13,984 nucleotides of DNA, taken from Actinomycetes bacterium (lineage in GTDB: Bacteria; Actinomycetota; Acidimicrobiia; Acidimicrobiales; Palsa-688). The position numbers and the translations under genes were made by a program. Each line of letters opens with the position of its first letter. The first letter of the stretch is position 1. Shown here in pieces: positions 4,586 through 10,852 of this stretch. The notes below the pieces were generated by a model, which saw only the letters and a program-made list of their open reading frames with translations, ran no database searches and had not been told where the DNA came from. Location: the NCBI GenBank assembly GCA_021819345.1, contig JAKARG010000027.1, positions 1-13,984 of the forward strand, written 5' to 3'.

Positions 4586-6721
4586 GAGCGAGAAAAGGCC
4601 CTGGACATGGCGCTCGGGCAGATCGAGAAGCAGTTCGGCAAGGGCGCCATCATGCGGATGGGGGAGAACGCCCACATGCAGGTCGAGAGCATCTCGACCG
4701 GCGCGCTCTCCCTCGACATCGCGCTCGGGATCGGAGGGCTCCCCCGCGGCCGGGTGGTGGAGATCTTCGGCCCGGAGTCCTCGGGCAAGTCGACCCTGGC
4801 GATGCACGTGGTGGCGGAGGCCCAGCGCAACGGTGGGATCTGTGCCTATGTCGACGCGGAGCACGCCATGGACCCGGTCTACGCCCGGGCGATCGGGGTG
4901 AACATCGACGACCTGCTCATCTCGCAACCCGACACCGGGGAGCAGGCGCTCGAGATCGCCGACATGCTCATCCGCTCGGGAGCCCTCGACGTGGTGGTGA
5001 TCGACTCGGTGGCCGCGCTCACCCCTCGTGCAGAGATCGAGGGGGAGATGGGGGACTCCCACGTCGGGCTCCAGGCCCGTCTCATGTCGCAGGCCCTGCG
5101 CAAGCTGACCGCCACCCTGAACAAGTCCAACACCATCGCCATCTTCATCAACCAGCTCCGGGAGAAGATCGGAGTGATGTTCGGCTGCTTCTCCTACGAC
5201 ACCCGGGTCGCGCTCGCCGACGGCACCTACGAGGAGATCGGAAGGATCGTCGAGCAGGAGCTGCCGGTCGAGGTCCTCTCTTACGACCCTGCGACGGGCG
5301 AGGTCGTGGCTCGACGGGTCGTCGGTTGGTTCGACAACGGGCCTACCGACCAGTTCCTCTCGGTGACCGTCGCCGAACCCGAAGGCGACGGTCGATCCCA
5401 GTTCTGCTGTACTGCCAACCACCAGGTGCTCACCCCTGGCGGTTGGCGGGAGGCCGGCGAGCTGGTCGCCGGCGACCGGGTGCTGCACAGGGTGTCGCTG
5501 CGCCTCTCGGAGCTCCAGTGGCAGGTGATCCTCGGCAGCCTCATGGGCGACGGTGCCCTCGTCCCCACCGACGACGGTCTGGCGGCTAGCTACCACTTCC
5601 CTCGGGAGGCCGAGCGGACCGAGCACGCGAACTGGAAGGCGGCGCTCTTCTACGAGCCGGGCGGCTCGTTCGGGACCGACCCGACCGGGGCCTGCCGCTA
5701 CGAGCTCCCTCCGCTGCCAGAGCTCGCCGAGCTGGCCCGCGCCCTGCGGGTCGGTGGCCACCGGGTGCTGAGCGAGGACTACCTGAAGGCGCTGACCCCC
5801 CTGTCGCTGGCGGTCTGGTATGCCGACTCCGGGAGCTTCGAGGCGGGTGCGGGGGAGCCCAGGGAGGGGGCCGCTGCGACCGCCAGGATAGAGATCCCCC
5901 TGGGGGACCTTCACGAATCGTCCTGCCGGCGGCTCGTCGAGCACCTCCGCGACACGTGGGGGATCGACGGCGACCTGGTGCGCTCGAGTGCTGCCCGCGG
6001 GCCGGCGGTGGTCCTCGCAGGCGGGGCGGTGGCGAGGTTCCAGGAGCTCGTCGCCCCATTCGTGCACCCCTCGATGGCGCACCTGCTCCCGGAGCCCCTA
6101 CGGGGGCGCTTCGAGGTCGTGCCCTCCTTCGCCGAGGCGCGTGACGAGCTGATGCCGGTGCCGGTGGTCGAGGTTCGAGCCGAGGTGCCCGCTGGGAGCA
6201 GGCATCGCTTCGACATCGAGGTGGAGGGCAGCCACAATTACCTCGCCGACGGTGTGGTGGTCCACAACAGTCCCGAGACCACACCCGGGGGCCGGGCACT
6301 CAAGTTCTACTCGTCGGTCCGGCTCGACATTCGCCGCATCGAGTCCATCAAGGACGGCGCAGAGGTCACCGGGAACCGCACCCGGGTGAAGGTGGTGAAG
6401 AACAAGTGTGCGCCCCCTTTCAGGCAGGCCGAGTTCGACATCATGTACGGAAGGGGCATCAGCCGGGAGGGTTCGTTGCTCGACATTGCTGTGGAGCTGG
6501 GCATCGTGAAGAAGTCGGGCGCTTGGTACACCTACGAGGGCGAGCAGCTCGGCCAGGGCCGGGAGAACGCCAAGACCTTCCTCGCAGAGAACCTCGAGGT
6601 GCTGGTCGAGATCGACCACGCAGTACGTCAGCAGTCGGGGATCGGGACCCTGGACGGCCAGAGTGAGGTGCCCATCGGCTCCGATCCGCTCGACGACGAG
6701 CCGATCAGCCTCAACGACTGA
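4583..6721 (+). CDS. recA: RecA recombinase precursor with an in-frame intein
   Basis: A 712-residue precursor of the ATP-dependent strand-exchange protein that drives homologous recombination and triggers LexA cleavage in the SOS response. Extein residues 1-201 include the N-terminal helix, Walker A GPESSGKST (63-71) and Walker B-like VVVIDS (about 137-142). A 361-residue intein fills 202-562. The C-extein begins SPETTPGG and runs through VKVVKNKCAPPFRQAEFDI to a short acidic end (DDEPISLND). Spliced RecA would be 351 residues, the normal family size, with the L2 loop rejoined as VMFG-SPETT. An SOS box and promoter lie upstream. recX, usually downstream in actinobacteria, is missing; a convergent lipoprotein gene follows after 105 bases. 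Without splicing the L2 DNA-binding loop would be split, so function depends on the intein. Confidence 0.97.
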   Translation: MEREKALDMALGQIEKQFGKGAIMRMGENAHMQVESISTGALSLDIALGIGGLPRGRVVEIFGPESSGKSTLAMHVVAEAQRNGGICAYVDAEHAMDPVYARAIGVNIDDLLISQPDTGEQALEIADMLIRSGALDVVVIDSVAALTPRAEIEGEMGDSHVGLQARLMSQALRKLTATLNKSNTIAIFINQLREKIGVMFGCFSYDTRVALADGTYEEIGRIVEQELPVEVLSYDPATGEVVARRVVGWFDNGPTDQFLSVTVAEPEGDGRSQFCCTANHQVLTPGGWREAGELVAGDRVLHRVSLRLSELQWQVILGSLMGDGALVPTDDGLAASYHFPREAERTEHANWKAALFYEPGGSFGTDPTGACRYELPPLPELAELARALRVGGHRVLSEDYLKALTPLSLAVWYADSGSFEAGAGEPREGAAATARIEIPLGDLHESSCRRLVEHLRDTWGIDGDLVRSSAARGPAVVLAGGAVARFQELVAPFVHPSMAHLLPEPLRGRFEVVPSFAEARDELMPVPVVEVRAEVPAGSRHRFDIEVEGSHNYLADGVVVHNSPETTPGGRALKFYSSVRLDIRRIESIKDGAEVTGNRTRVKVVKNKCAPPFRQAEFDIMYGRGISREGSLLDIAVELGIVKKSGAWYTYEGEQLGQGRENAKTFLAENLEVLVEIDHAVRQQSGIGTLDGQSEVPIGSDPLDDEPISLND
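5186..6268 (+). other. RecA intein with LAGLIDADG homing endonuclease domain
   Basis: A 361-residue protein-splicing element from Cys1 (codon 5186-5188) to Asn361 (6266-6268), followed by Ser as the +1 nucleophile. Splicing motifs are intact: block A begins CFSYDTRVALADG, block B is TANH (76-79), block F is HRFDIEVEGSHNY (340-352), and block G ends VVVHN with the penultimate His. The centre has a two-motif homing endonuclease: LGSLMGDG (116-123, catalytic Asp122) and WYADSGS (211-217). In the second motif the residue expected to be catalytic Asp is Ser215, so double-strand cutting is probably lost. The insertion point, VMFG before SPETT in loop L2, is the one used by the M. leprae RecA intein, and the wording is similar throughout; the M. 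tuberculosis RecA intein uses another site. Base composition resembles its host gene, suggesting long residence. An unusual Cys74-Cys75 pair directly precedes block B. Confidence 0.95.
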
Positions 6722-6788
6722 TGCCTGTCCGTCGGGCGGAGGAGAGCTACGGCCGCCGGCCCGAGGATCCCAGTGCGCCCGTGCGACC

Positions 6789-6816
6789 CTCGGAGGGGCC
6801 AGGAGCGCTCCCCGAG
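6789..6816. terminator. Hairpin between convergent recA and lipoprotein genes
   Basis: CTCGG-A-GGGG (6789-6798) pairs with CTCCCCGAG (6808-6816), giving about 9 pairs with one bulged A and one G-U, and a 9-base loop. It lies in the 105-base gap between two convergent stop codons, where a bidirectional terminator is expected. No T-run is present on either side. The rest of 6722-6826 holds nothing I can support as a gene. Confidence 0.4.
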
Positions 6817-6826
6817 CCAGCGGGGG

Positions 6827-7366
6827 TCATCCCGAGGTCTCCTCGAGGACCCCGCTCACATACCAGCCCTTTCCTTCCGGACGGAGGGTCACCTCGTAGA
6901 GGGGGTTGGTCGGTGACGCCAGGGCGTAGGGCCCCCAGCTGCAGATCACCGGGTTGGGGCCCGGCGACGAGCACCCCCGGTCGTTGAGGACCTCCCCGTC
7001 GTAGGGGTGGGCGAAGATCGTCGCGACAGCGCTTGCGGAGCCGACCGCTTGCGCCCCGGCCCGGTCGCCCAGCTCCCAGTCACCCATGAACACCGCCGAT
7101 GCGGCATAAGAGCTCGGCTGCGGGTCGTGGGGGAGGGTGGTGGTGGTGGTTGGCGGGACGGTCGTGGTGGTGGTGGTCGTCGTCGTCGTGGTAGTGCTGG
7201 TGGCAGGCGCAGCGGTAGAGGCCAGCGGGGCCGGCTCCTGGGGCACCGACCCGCCGGCGGCACCGGGTGTGGTCGACCCGCAGCCGGCGGCCAGTAGGGC
7301 GAGGCCGAAGCCGGCGAGGCCGACGGTGGCGAGGAGGAGGGCGGAGCGGCGCCGGGCGGCGGGCAC
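6827..7366 (-). CDS. Small lipoprotein with poly-threonine linker, unknown function
   Basis: A 179-residue predicted lipoprotein. After the start it has Arg-rich residues 5-7, a hydrophobic segment (about 9-27) and the lipobox LLAAGC with Cys29 as the lipid-attachment residue, so it should be anchored on the outer face of the membrane. A linker of 12 consecutive Thr (58-69), Val-Pro-Pro and five more Thr (73-77) leads to a domain of about 95 residues. That domain has two Cys (132 and 142) that could form a disulfide, and aromatic segments such as FMGDWELGD and GKGWYVSGV. I do not recognise the domain. The GTG at 7366 is chosen because the signal peptide starts there; the longer in-frame version adds 34 Arg/Ala-rich residues. 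No Shine-Dalgarno is visible, and a -10-like CATACT 6 bases upstream suggests a leaderless mRNA. The gene converges on recA and diverges from miaB. Confidence 0.8.
   Translation of the reverse strand: MPAARRRSALLLATVGLAGFGLALLAAGCGSTTPGAAGGSVPQEPAPLASTAAPATSTTTTTTTTTTTTVPPTTTTTLPHDPQPSSYAASAVFMGDWELGDRAGAQAVGSASAVATIFAHPYDGEVLNDRGCSSPGPNPVICSWGPYALASPTNPLYEVTLRPEGKGWYVSGVLEETSG
7136..7201 (-). repeat. Trinucleotide tract encoding threonine runs
   Basis: On the plus strand this is mostly GGT and CGT triplets; on the minus strand they read as ACC and ACG, the Thr codons of the lipoprotein linker. The tract is in the coding frame, so slippage would only change linker length. Mixed codons suggest it is under protein-level selection as well as slippage. 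Confidence 0.85.
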
Positions 7367-7372
7367 GCAACG

Positions 7373-7378
7373 AGTATG
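7373..7378 (-). promoter_or_regulatory. -10-like element for leaderless lipoprotein mRNA
   Basis: CATACT on the minus strand lies exactly 6 bases before the GTG at 7366, the spacing expected when transcription starts at the first base of the start codon. No ribosome binding site is visible, which fits. A convincing -35 was not found. Leaderless genes are common in actinobacteria. Confidence 0.35.
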
Positions 7379-7428
7379 GCGCCGGGGAACCCTCCGGCAG
7401 TGGCGACCCAGGGCAGCGGGGGCGGCCC

Positions 7429-7434
7429 TAGGAT
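7429..7434 (+). promoter_or_regulatory. Candidate -10 element or ribosome site before miaB
   Basis: TAGGAT fits the actinobacterial -10 pattern TAnnnT and ends 8 bases before the miaB GTG (7443), so it could drive a nearly leaderless transcript. The AGGA inside it could instead act as a ribosome binding site about 9 bases from the GTG. The two readings exclude each other; no clear -35 decides between them. Confidence 0.3.
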
Positions 7435-7442
7435 CACCAGCC

Positions 7443-8936
7443 GTGGCAGAGCCCACCCAGGACCTCACCTCCGCAAGCGCCCGGCGTTACCTCATCCGGA
7501 CCTACGGGTGCCAGATGAACGAGCACGACTCGCGCCGGATCGCCGAGACGCTGGAAGCCGACGGGATGGAGCCGGCCGGCGGGCTCGACGACGCCGACGT
7601 GGTGGTGCTCAACACCTGTTGCATCCGGGAGAACGCCGACAACAGGCTCTACGGAGCGCTCGGTCACCTGAAGGCGGCCAAGGCGGCCCGCCCCGGACTG
7701 CAGATCGCGGTCGGCGGGTGTCTCGCCCAGAAGGACGGCAGCATGGTCCGCGAGCGCGCGCCCTGGGTGGACGCGGTGTGGGGGACCCACAACGTGGGGC
7801 GGGCTGCCGAGCTGCTCACCAGGGCGTCCACCGAGGGTCCGATCACCGAGGTGACCGACTCGTCCGGGACCGACGACCCGTTCCCATCGGCGCTGGCCGT
7901 GCAGCCCGACCAGGGCTTCTCAGCTTGGGTCACGATCCAGGTGGGCTGCGACAACCACTGCGCCTTTTGCATCGTTCCGGCAGTGCGCGGCCCGGAGTCC
8001 AGCCGGCCGTTCGGTCAGATCGTCGAGGAGGTTGCGCGCCTGGCCGAGGAGGGCGTGGTCGAGGTGACCCTCCTCGGCCAGAACGTCAACTCCTACGGCC
8101 GCGATCTCACCCTCGCCATGCGCTCGAACCCCGATTGGGAGCTGTCGGCGCCGATCACAGGACCGGCGTGGCCTGCCGAGGCGCGACCGCGTGCCCGTCC
8201 GCTGTTCGCCGACCTGTTGCGTGCCGTGTCCGCGGTCGGGCCCATCCGCCGGGTCCGCTACACGAGCCCCCACCCCAAGGACCTCCGTCCCGAGACGATC
8301 GAGGCCATGGCTGCCGAAGAGGCGGTCTGCGAGCACCTCCACCTGCCCCTGCAGTCGGGCAGCGACCGGGTCCTGGCGGCCATGCACCGCGGTTACACCG
8401 CCGCCCGCTACCTCGAGCGACTGGCGTCAGCCCGCGCGGCGATCGACGACCTGGCGGTGACGACCGACGTCATCGTCGGGTTCCCGGGGGAGACCGAGGA
8501 AGACTTCGCCGCCACCTTGGAGGTGGTTGCCGAGGCGGGTTACGACAGCGCCTACACCTTCGTGTACTCCCCCCGACCGGGCACCGAGGCCGCAGCCCGC
8601 ACGGAAGACTTCGTCGCTCCAGAGGTGGTGGCCGAGCGCTTCGAGCGGCTCCGGGTGGTCGTCGAGCGCTCCGCTCTGGTCCGCCACGAGGCCCGGGTCG
8701 GCCGGGTCGAGGAGGTGCTGATCGAGGGCCCCTCCAAGCGGGACCCGGGGATGGTCTCGGGCCGGACCCGCCAGGCGAAGCTGGTCCACCTCCCGGCAGC
8801 CCCGGGCGTCCTGCGGCCGGGAACCTTCGCCGAGGCTCGGATCCTGCGCGCAGCTCCCCACTTCCTCCTCGGAGAGCTGGTCGCGGTCACTGCCGAGCCC
8901 CGCCACCGCACTCGGATCCCGGTGGCGGCGCTCTGA
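7443..8936 (+). CDS. miaB: tRNA-2-methylthio-N6-isopentenyladenosine37 synthase MiaB
   Basis: A 497-residue radical-SAM methylthiotransferase that adds a methylthio group to i6A37 of tRNAs reading UNN codons. The N-terminal domain has the three auxiliary-cluster cysteines: Cys23 (TYGCQMN), Cys59 (NTCCIREN) and Cys93 (GGC). The radical-SAM motif is Cys169, Cys173 and Cys176 (GCDNHCAFC). A C-terminal TRAM domain (about 413-482) would grip tRNA. An insertion at about 223-252 (LAMRSNPDWELSAPITG and following) is, as I recall, typical of actinobacterial MiaB. The GTG at 7443 is chosen because it lies 20 codons before the conserved TYGCQMN; the open frame upstream encodes the complement of the lipoprotein linker and is not real. 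It heads a probable operon, and its own substrate is made by MiaA, the next gene. Confidence 0.95.
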   Translation: MAEPTQDLTSASARRYLIRTYGCQMNEHDSRRIAETLEADGMEPAGGLDDADVVVLNTCCIRENADNRLYGALGHLKAAKAARPGLQIAVGGCLAQKDGSMVRERAPWVDAVWGTHNVGRAAELLTRASTEGPITEVTDSSGTDDPFPSALAVQPDQGFSAWVTIQVGCDNHCAFCIVPAVRGPESSRPFGQIVEEVARLAEEGVVEVTLLGQNVNSYGRDLTLAMRSNPDWELSAPITGPAWPAEARPRARPLFADLLRAVSAVGPIRRVRYTSPHPKDLRPETIEAMAAEEAVCEHLHLPLQSGSDRVLAAMHRGYTAARYLERLASARAAIDDLAVTTDVIVGFPGETEEDFAATLEVVAEAGYDSAYTFVYSPRPGTEAAARTEDFVAPEVVAERFERLRVVVERSALVRHEARVGRVEEVLIEGPSKRDPGMVSGRTRQAKLVHLPAAPGVLRPGTFAEARILRAAPHFLLGELVAVTAEPRHRTRIPVAAL

Positions 8937-8963
8937 GCGACCTGCTCTTTCCTCGCCGGCGTA

Positions 8964-8995
8964 GCTCCGCAGCCGGAGCGAGGCCGCTCCGGAGC
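8964..8995 (+). repeat. Overlapping GCTCCG/CGGAGC hairpins before miaA
   Basis: GCTCCG occurs at 8964 and 8986, and its complement CGGAGC at 8974 and 8990. The first pair forms a 6-bp stem with a 4-base loop; the second is the palindrome GCTCCGGAGC (8986-8995) ending 1 base before the miaA GTG. The outer copies can also pair. This covers the region where the miaA ribosome would land, so it may modulate miaA translation or be a processing or weak termination site. Confidence 0.45.
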
Positions 8996-8996
8996 C

Positions 8997-9953
8997 GTGG
9001 TAACTGACCTGCCCGCAGGCTCCAGGGTCGGCGGCCAGGTGCCTGCGCTCCGGCACCTGGCCCTCGTCGGCCCGACCGCCTCGGGCAAGTCGGCGGTGGC
9101 GATCGAGGTCGCCCGGGCTCTCGGCGACGTCGAGATCGTGACGGCGGACTCGATGCAGGTCTACCGGGGCATGGACATCGGCACTGCGAAGCCCGACCTC
9201 GCCGCCCGTGCCGGCGTGCGCCATCACCTGATCGACCTGGTCGACCCCGACGAGGAGTGGACCCTGTCGCGCTGGGTGCTCGCCGCCCGCGAGGCCCTCG
9301 GGCAGATCGAACGTCGGGGTCGGAGGGCGCTGCTCGTGGGTGGGACCGGGCTGTACTTCCAGGCCCTGGTCGACGAGCTCGACATCCCGGGGCGCCACCC
9401 AGAGGTCCGCGCCGAGCTGGAAGCGGAGCCCGATACCGCTGCGCTCCACCGCCGCCTCGTCGCCGTGGACCCGCTGGCAGCCTCGAGGATCCTGCCGGGT
9501 AACCGCCGGCGGGTGCTCCGGGCACTGGAGGTGACCCTCGGGAGCGGGAGGCCTTTCTCCTCCTACGGGCCGGGCCTCCAGGCCTACCCGAGCGTGGCGT
9601 GGCGGGTGACGGGGCTCCGTACCGACGCTTCCGTGCTCTCGGCGCGCATCGCCAGGCGCCTGGAGGCGATGCTCGCCGCCGGGCTGCTCGACGAGGTCCG
9701 CAGGCTCGCCGCCCGCCCAGACGGGTTGTCGCACACCGCCCGCCAGGCGCTCGGCTACCGCGAGCTGCTCGCCCACTTGGAGCTCGGGGTCGATCTGTCG
9801 ACCTCGCTGGAGGAGACGCTGCGACGGACCCGGAGCTTCGCCCGCCGCCAGCGGGTGTGGTGGCGGCGCGACCCTCGGGTGGCCTGGCTCGACGCAGGTG
9901 ACAATCCGCTGGCCCTCGCTCCCCGGCTGCTGGGAGAATGGAAGGCACCATGA
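8997..9953 (+). CDS. miaA: tRNA dimethylallyltransferase MiaA
   Basis: A 318-residue enzyme that transfers a dimethylallyl group to N6 of A37 in tRNAs reading codons that begin with U, giving the i6A that MiaB then thiomethylates. Motifs visible: P-loop GPTASGKS (25-32), DSMQVYRGMDIGTAKP (51-66) with the catalytic Asp51, HHLID (about 76-80), GGTGLYFQAL, and the C-terminal ARRQRVWWRRD-type segment. Length is normal. The GTG at 8997 gives 24 residues before the P-loop; its only close GGAG is 2 bases away and lies in a palindrome. An in-frame GTG at 9039 would still keep the whole P-loop domain, so the start is uncertain. The stop overlaps the dapF start as ATGA, implying coupled translation. 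Confidence 0.95.
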   Translation: MVTDLPAGSRVGGQVPALRHLALVGPTASGKSAVAIEVARALGDVEIVTADSMQVYRGMDIGTAKPDLAARAGVRHHLIDLVDPDEEWTLSRWVLAAREALGQIERRGRRALLVGGTGLYFQALVDELDIPGRHPEVRAELEAEPDTAALHRRLVAVDPLAASRILPGNRRRVLRALEVTLGSGRPFSSYGPGLQAYPSVAWRVTGLRTDASVLSARIARRLEAMLAAGLLDEVRRLAARPDGLSHTARQALGYRELLAHLELGVDLSTSLEETLRRTRSFARRQRVWWRRDPRVAWLDAGDNPLALAPRLLGEWKAP

Positions 9954-10852
9954 GCGTCGGTGCCGCCCCCACCCTCGAGGTCGGGAAGTACCACGGGCTC
10001 GGCAACGACTTCCTCGTCGTGTTGGGGCCCTCGGTCGACATCGGCCCCGGCCTCGCACGAGCGCTCTGCGACCGCCACCGCGGGATCGGGGCCGACGGGC
10101 TCGTCCTCGGGCTCCTCCTCGCTCCCGACGGCGGGTCGGCGATGAGCTTCAGGCTCTGGAACGCCGACGGCTCGGAGGCCGAGATGAGCGGCAACGGCAT
10201 GCGCTGCCTCGCCCATGCCGCCCTCGACGCCGGATGGGTCCGTTCCGGGACCCGCTTCGAGGTGTCGACCCCGGCTGGTCTGCGCGGCGTCCTGGTCGAA
10301 GCCAGGGGACCCTCGACGGCATGGGCCGAGGTCGAGATGGGCACGCCGGTGGCCCTCGGTGGGGGCGATTGCTGCAACGTCGACCACGGCCAGCTCCAGG
10401 TGACGGTCGGCAACCCGCACCTGGTGGTCGCCGGCGCGGACCCCGCCGGCGTCGACGTCGGCTTCTTGGGCCCGGCCCTGGAGCGCTCCGATCCCGCCGA
10501 GCCGGCGGGGCGCAACGTCGAGTTCGTGGCGCTCGGGCCCGGGGCCGACGAGGTGACCATGCGGGTCTGGGAGCGGGGGGTGGGCGAGACCGAGGCGTGC
10601 GGTACGGGCTCGGTGGCGGCCGCCTTCGCCTTCTGGCGCTGGGGCCGGGTCGGCCGTGCGGTCACCGTCCACCAGCCCGGGGGGTCGCTGGTGGTGCGCC
10701 TGGGCGACGACGGCTCCGCCCGCCTGGCCGGTCCGAGCGAGCGGGTTGCCGTCTGCTCGGTGGCGCTCGACGGGGTGCCGGTCGAGAGCCCTGGTCGGCC
10801 GGCAGTTGCGCGCGGTGGTGCGTCGTTCGACGGCGCCAGCGGGGTCCGATGA
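9950..10852 (+). CDS. dapF: Diaminopimelate epimerase DapF
   Basis: A 300-residue cofactor-free epimerase that converts LL-diaminopimelate to the meso form, used for lysine and for peptidoglycan cross-links. Both catalytic cysteines are present: Cys86 in SGNGMRC and Cys217 in EACGTGS, one in each of the two mirror-related domains. The N-terminal KYHGLGNDF is also typical. About 25 residues after the last conserved strand (from 276) are Gly/Ala/Pro-rich and look dispensable. The ATG at 9950 is chosen because GAAGG ends 4 bases upstream and it overlaps the miaA stop; an ATG at 9938 would have its Shine-Dalgarno too close. Its stop overlaps the hflX start as ATGA. A second diaminopimelate gene lies one gene further on. 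Confidence 0.96.
   Translation: MSVGAAPTLEVGKYHGLGNDFLVVLGPSVDIGPGLARALCDRHRGIGADGLVLGLLLAPDGGSAMSFRLWNADGSEAEMSGNGMRCLAHAALDAGWVRSGTRFEVSTPAGLRGVLVEARGPSTAWAEVEMGTPVALGGGDCCNVDHGQLQVTVGNPHLVVAGADPAGVDVGFLGPALERSDPAEPAGRNVEFVALGPGADEVTMRVWERGVGETEACGTGSVAAAFAFWRWGRVGRAVTVHQPGGSLVVRLGDDGSARLAGPSERVAVCSVALDGVPVESPGRPAVARGGASFDGASGVR

Noticed and set aside
4514..6082. 522-codon minus-strand open frame opposite recA
   Set aside because: Shadow of the recA and intein coding strand; rich in His, Arg and Val with no domain.
6721..6987. 88-codon plus-strand frame starting at the recA stop (ATG overlap), considered as recX or a remnant
   Set aside because: No RecX-like helical repeats or residues; Pro/Ser/Arg-rich; no ribosome binding site; overlaps the convergent lipoprotein gene.
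9938..9949. Upstream ATG at 9938 as the dapF start
   Set aside because: Its GGGAG is only about 1-2 bases from the ATG; the ATG at 9950 has GAAGG at proper spacing and the ATGA overlap repeated at the next junction.
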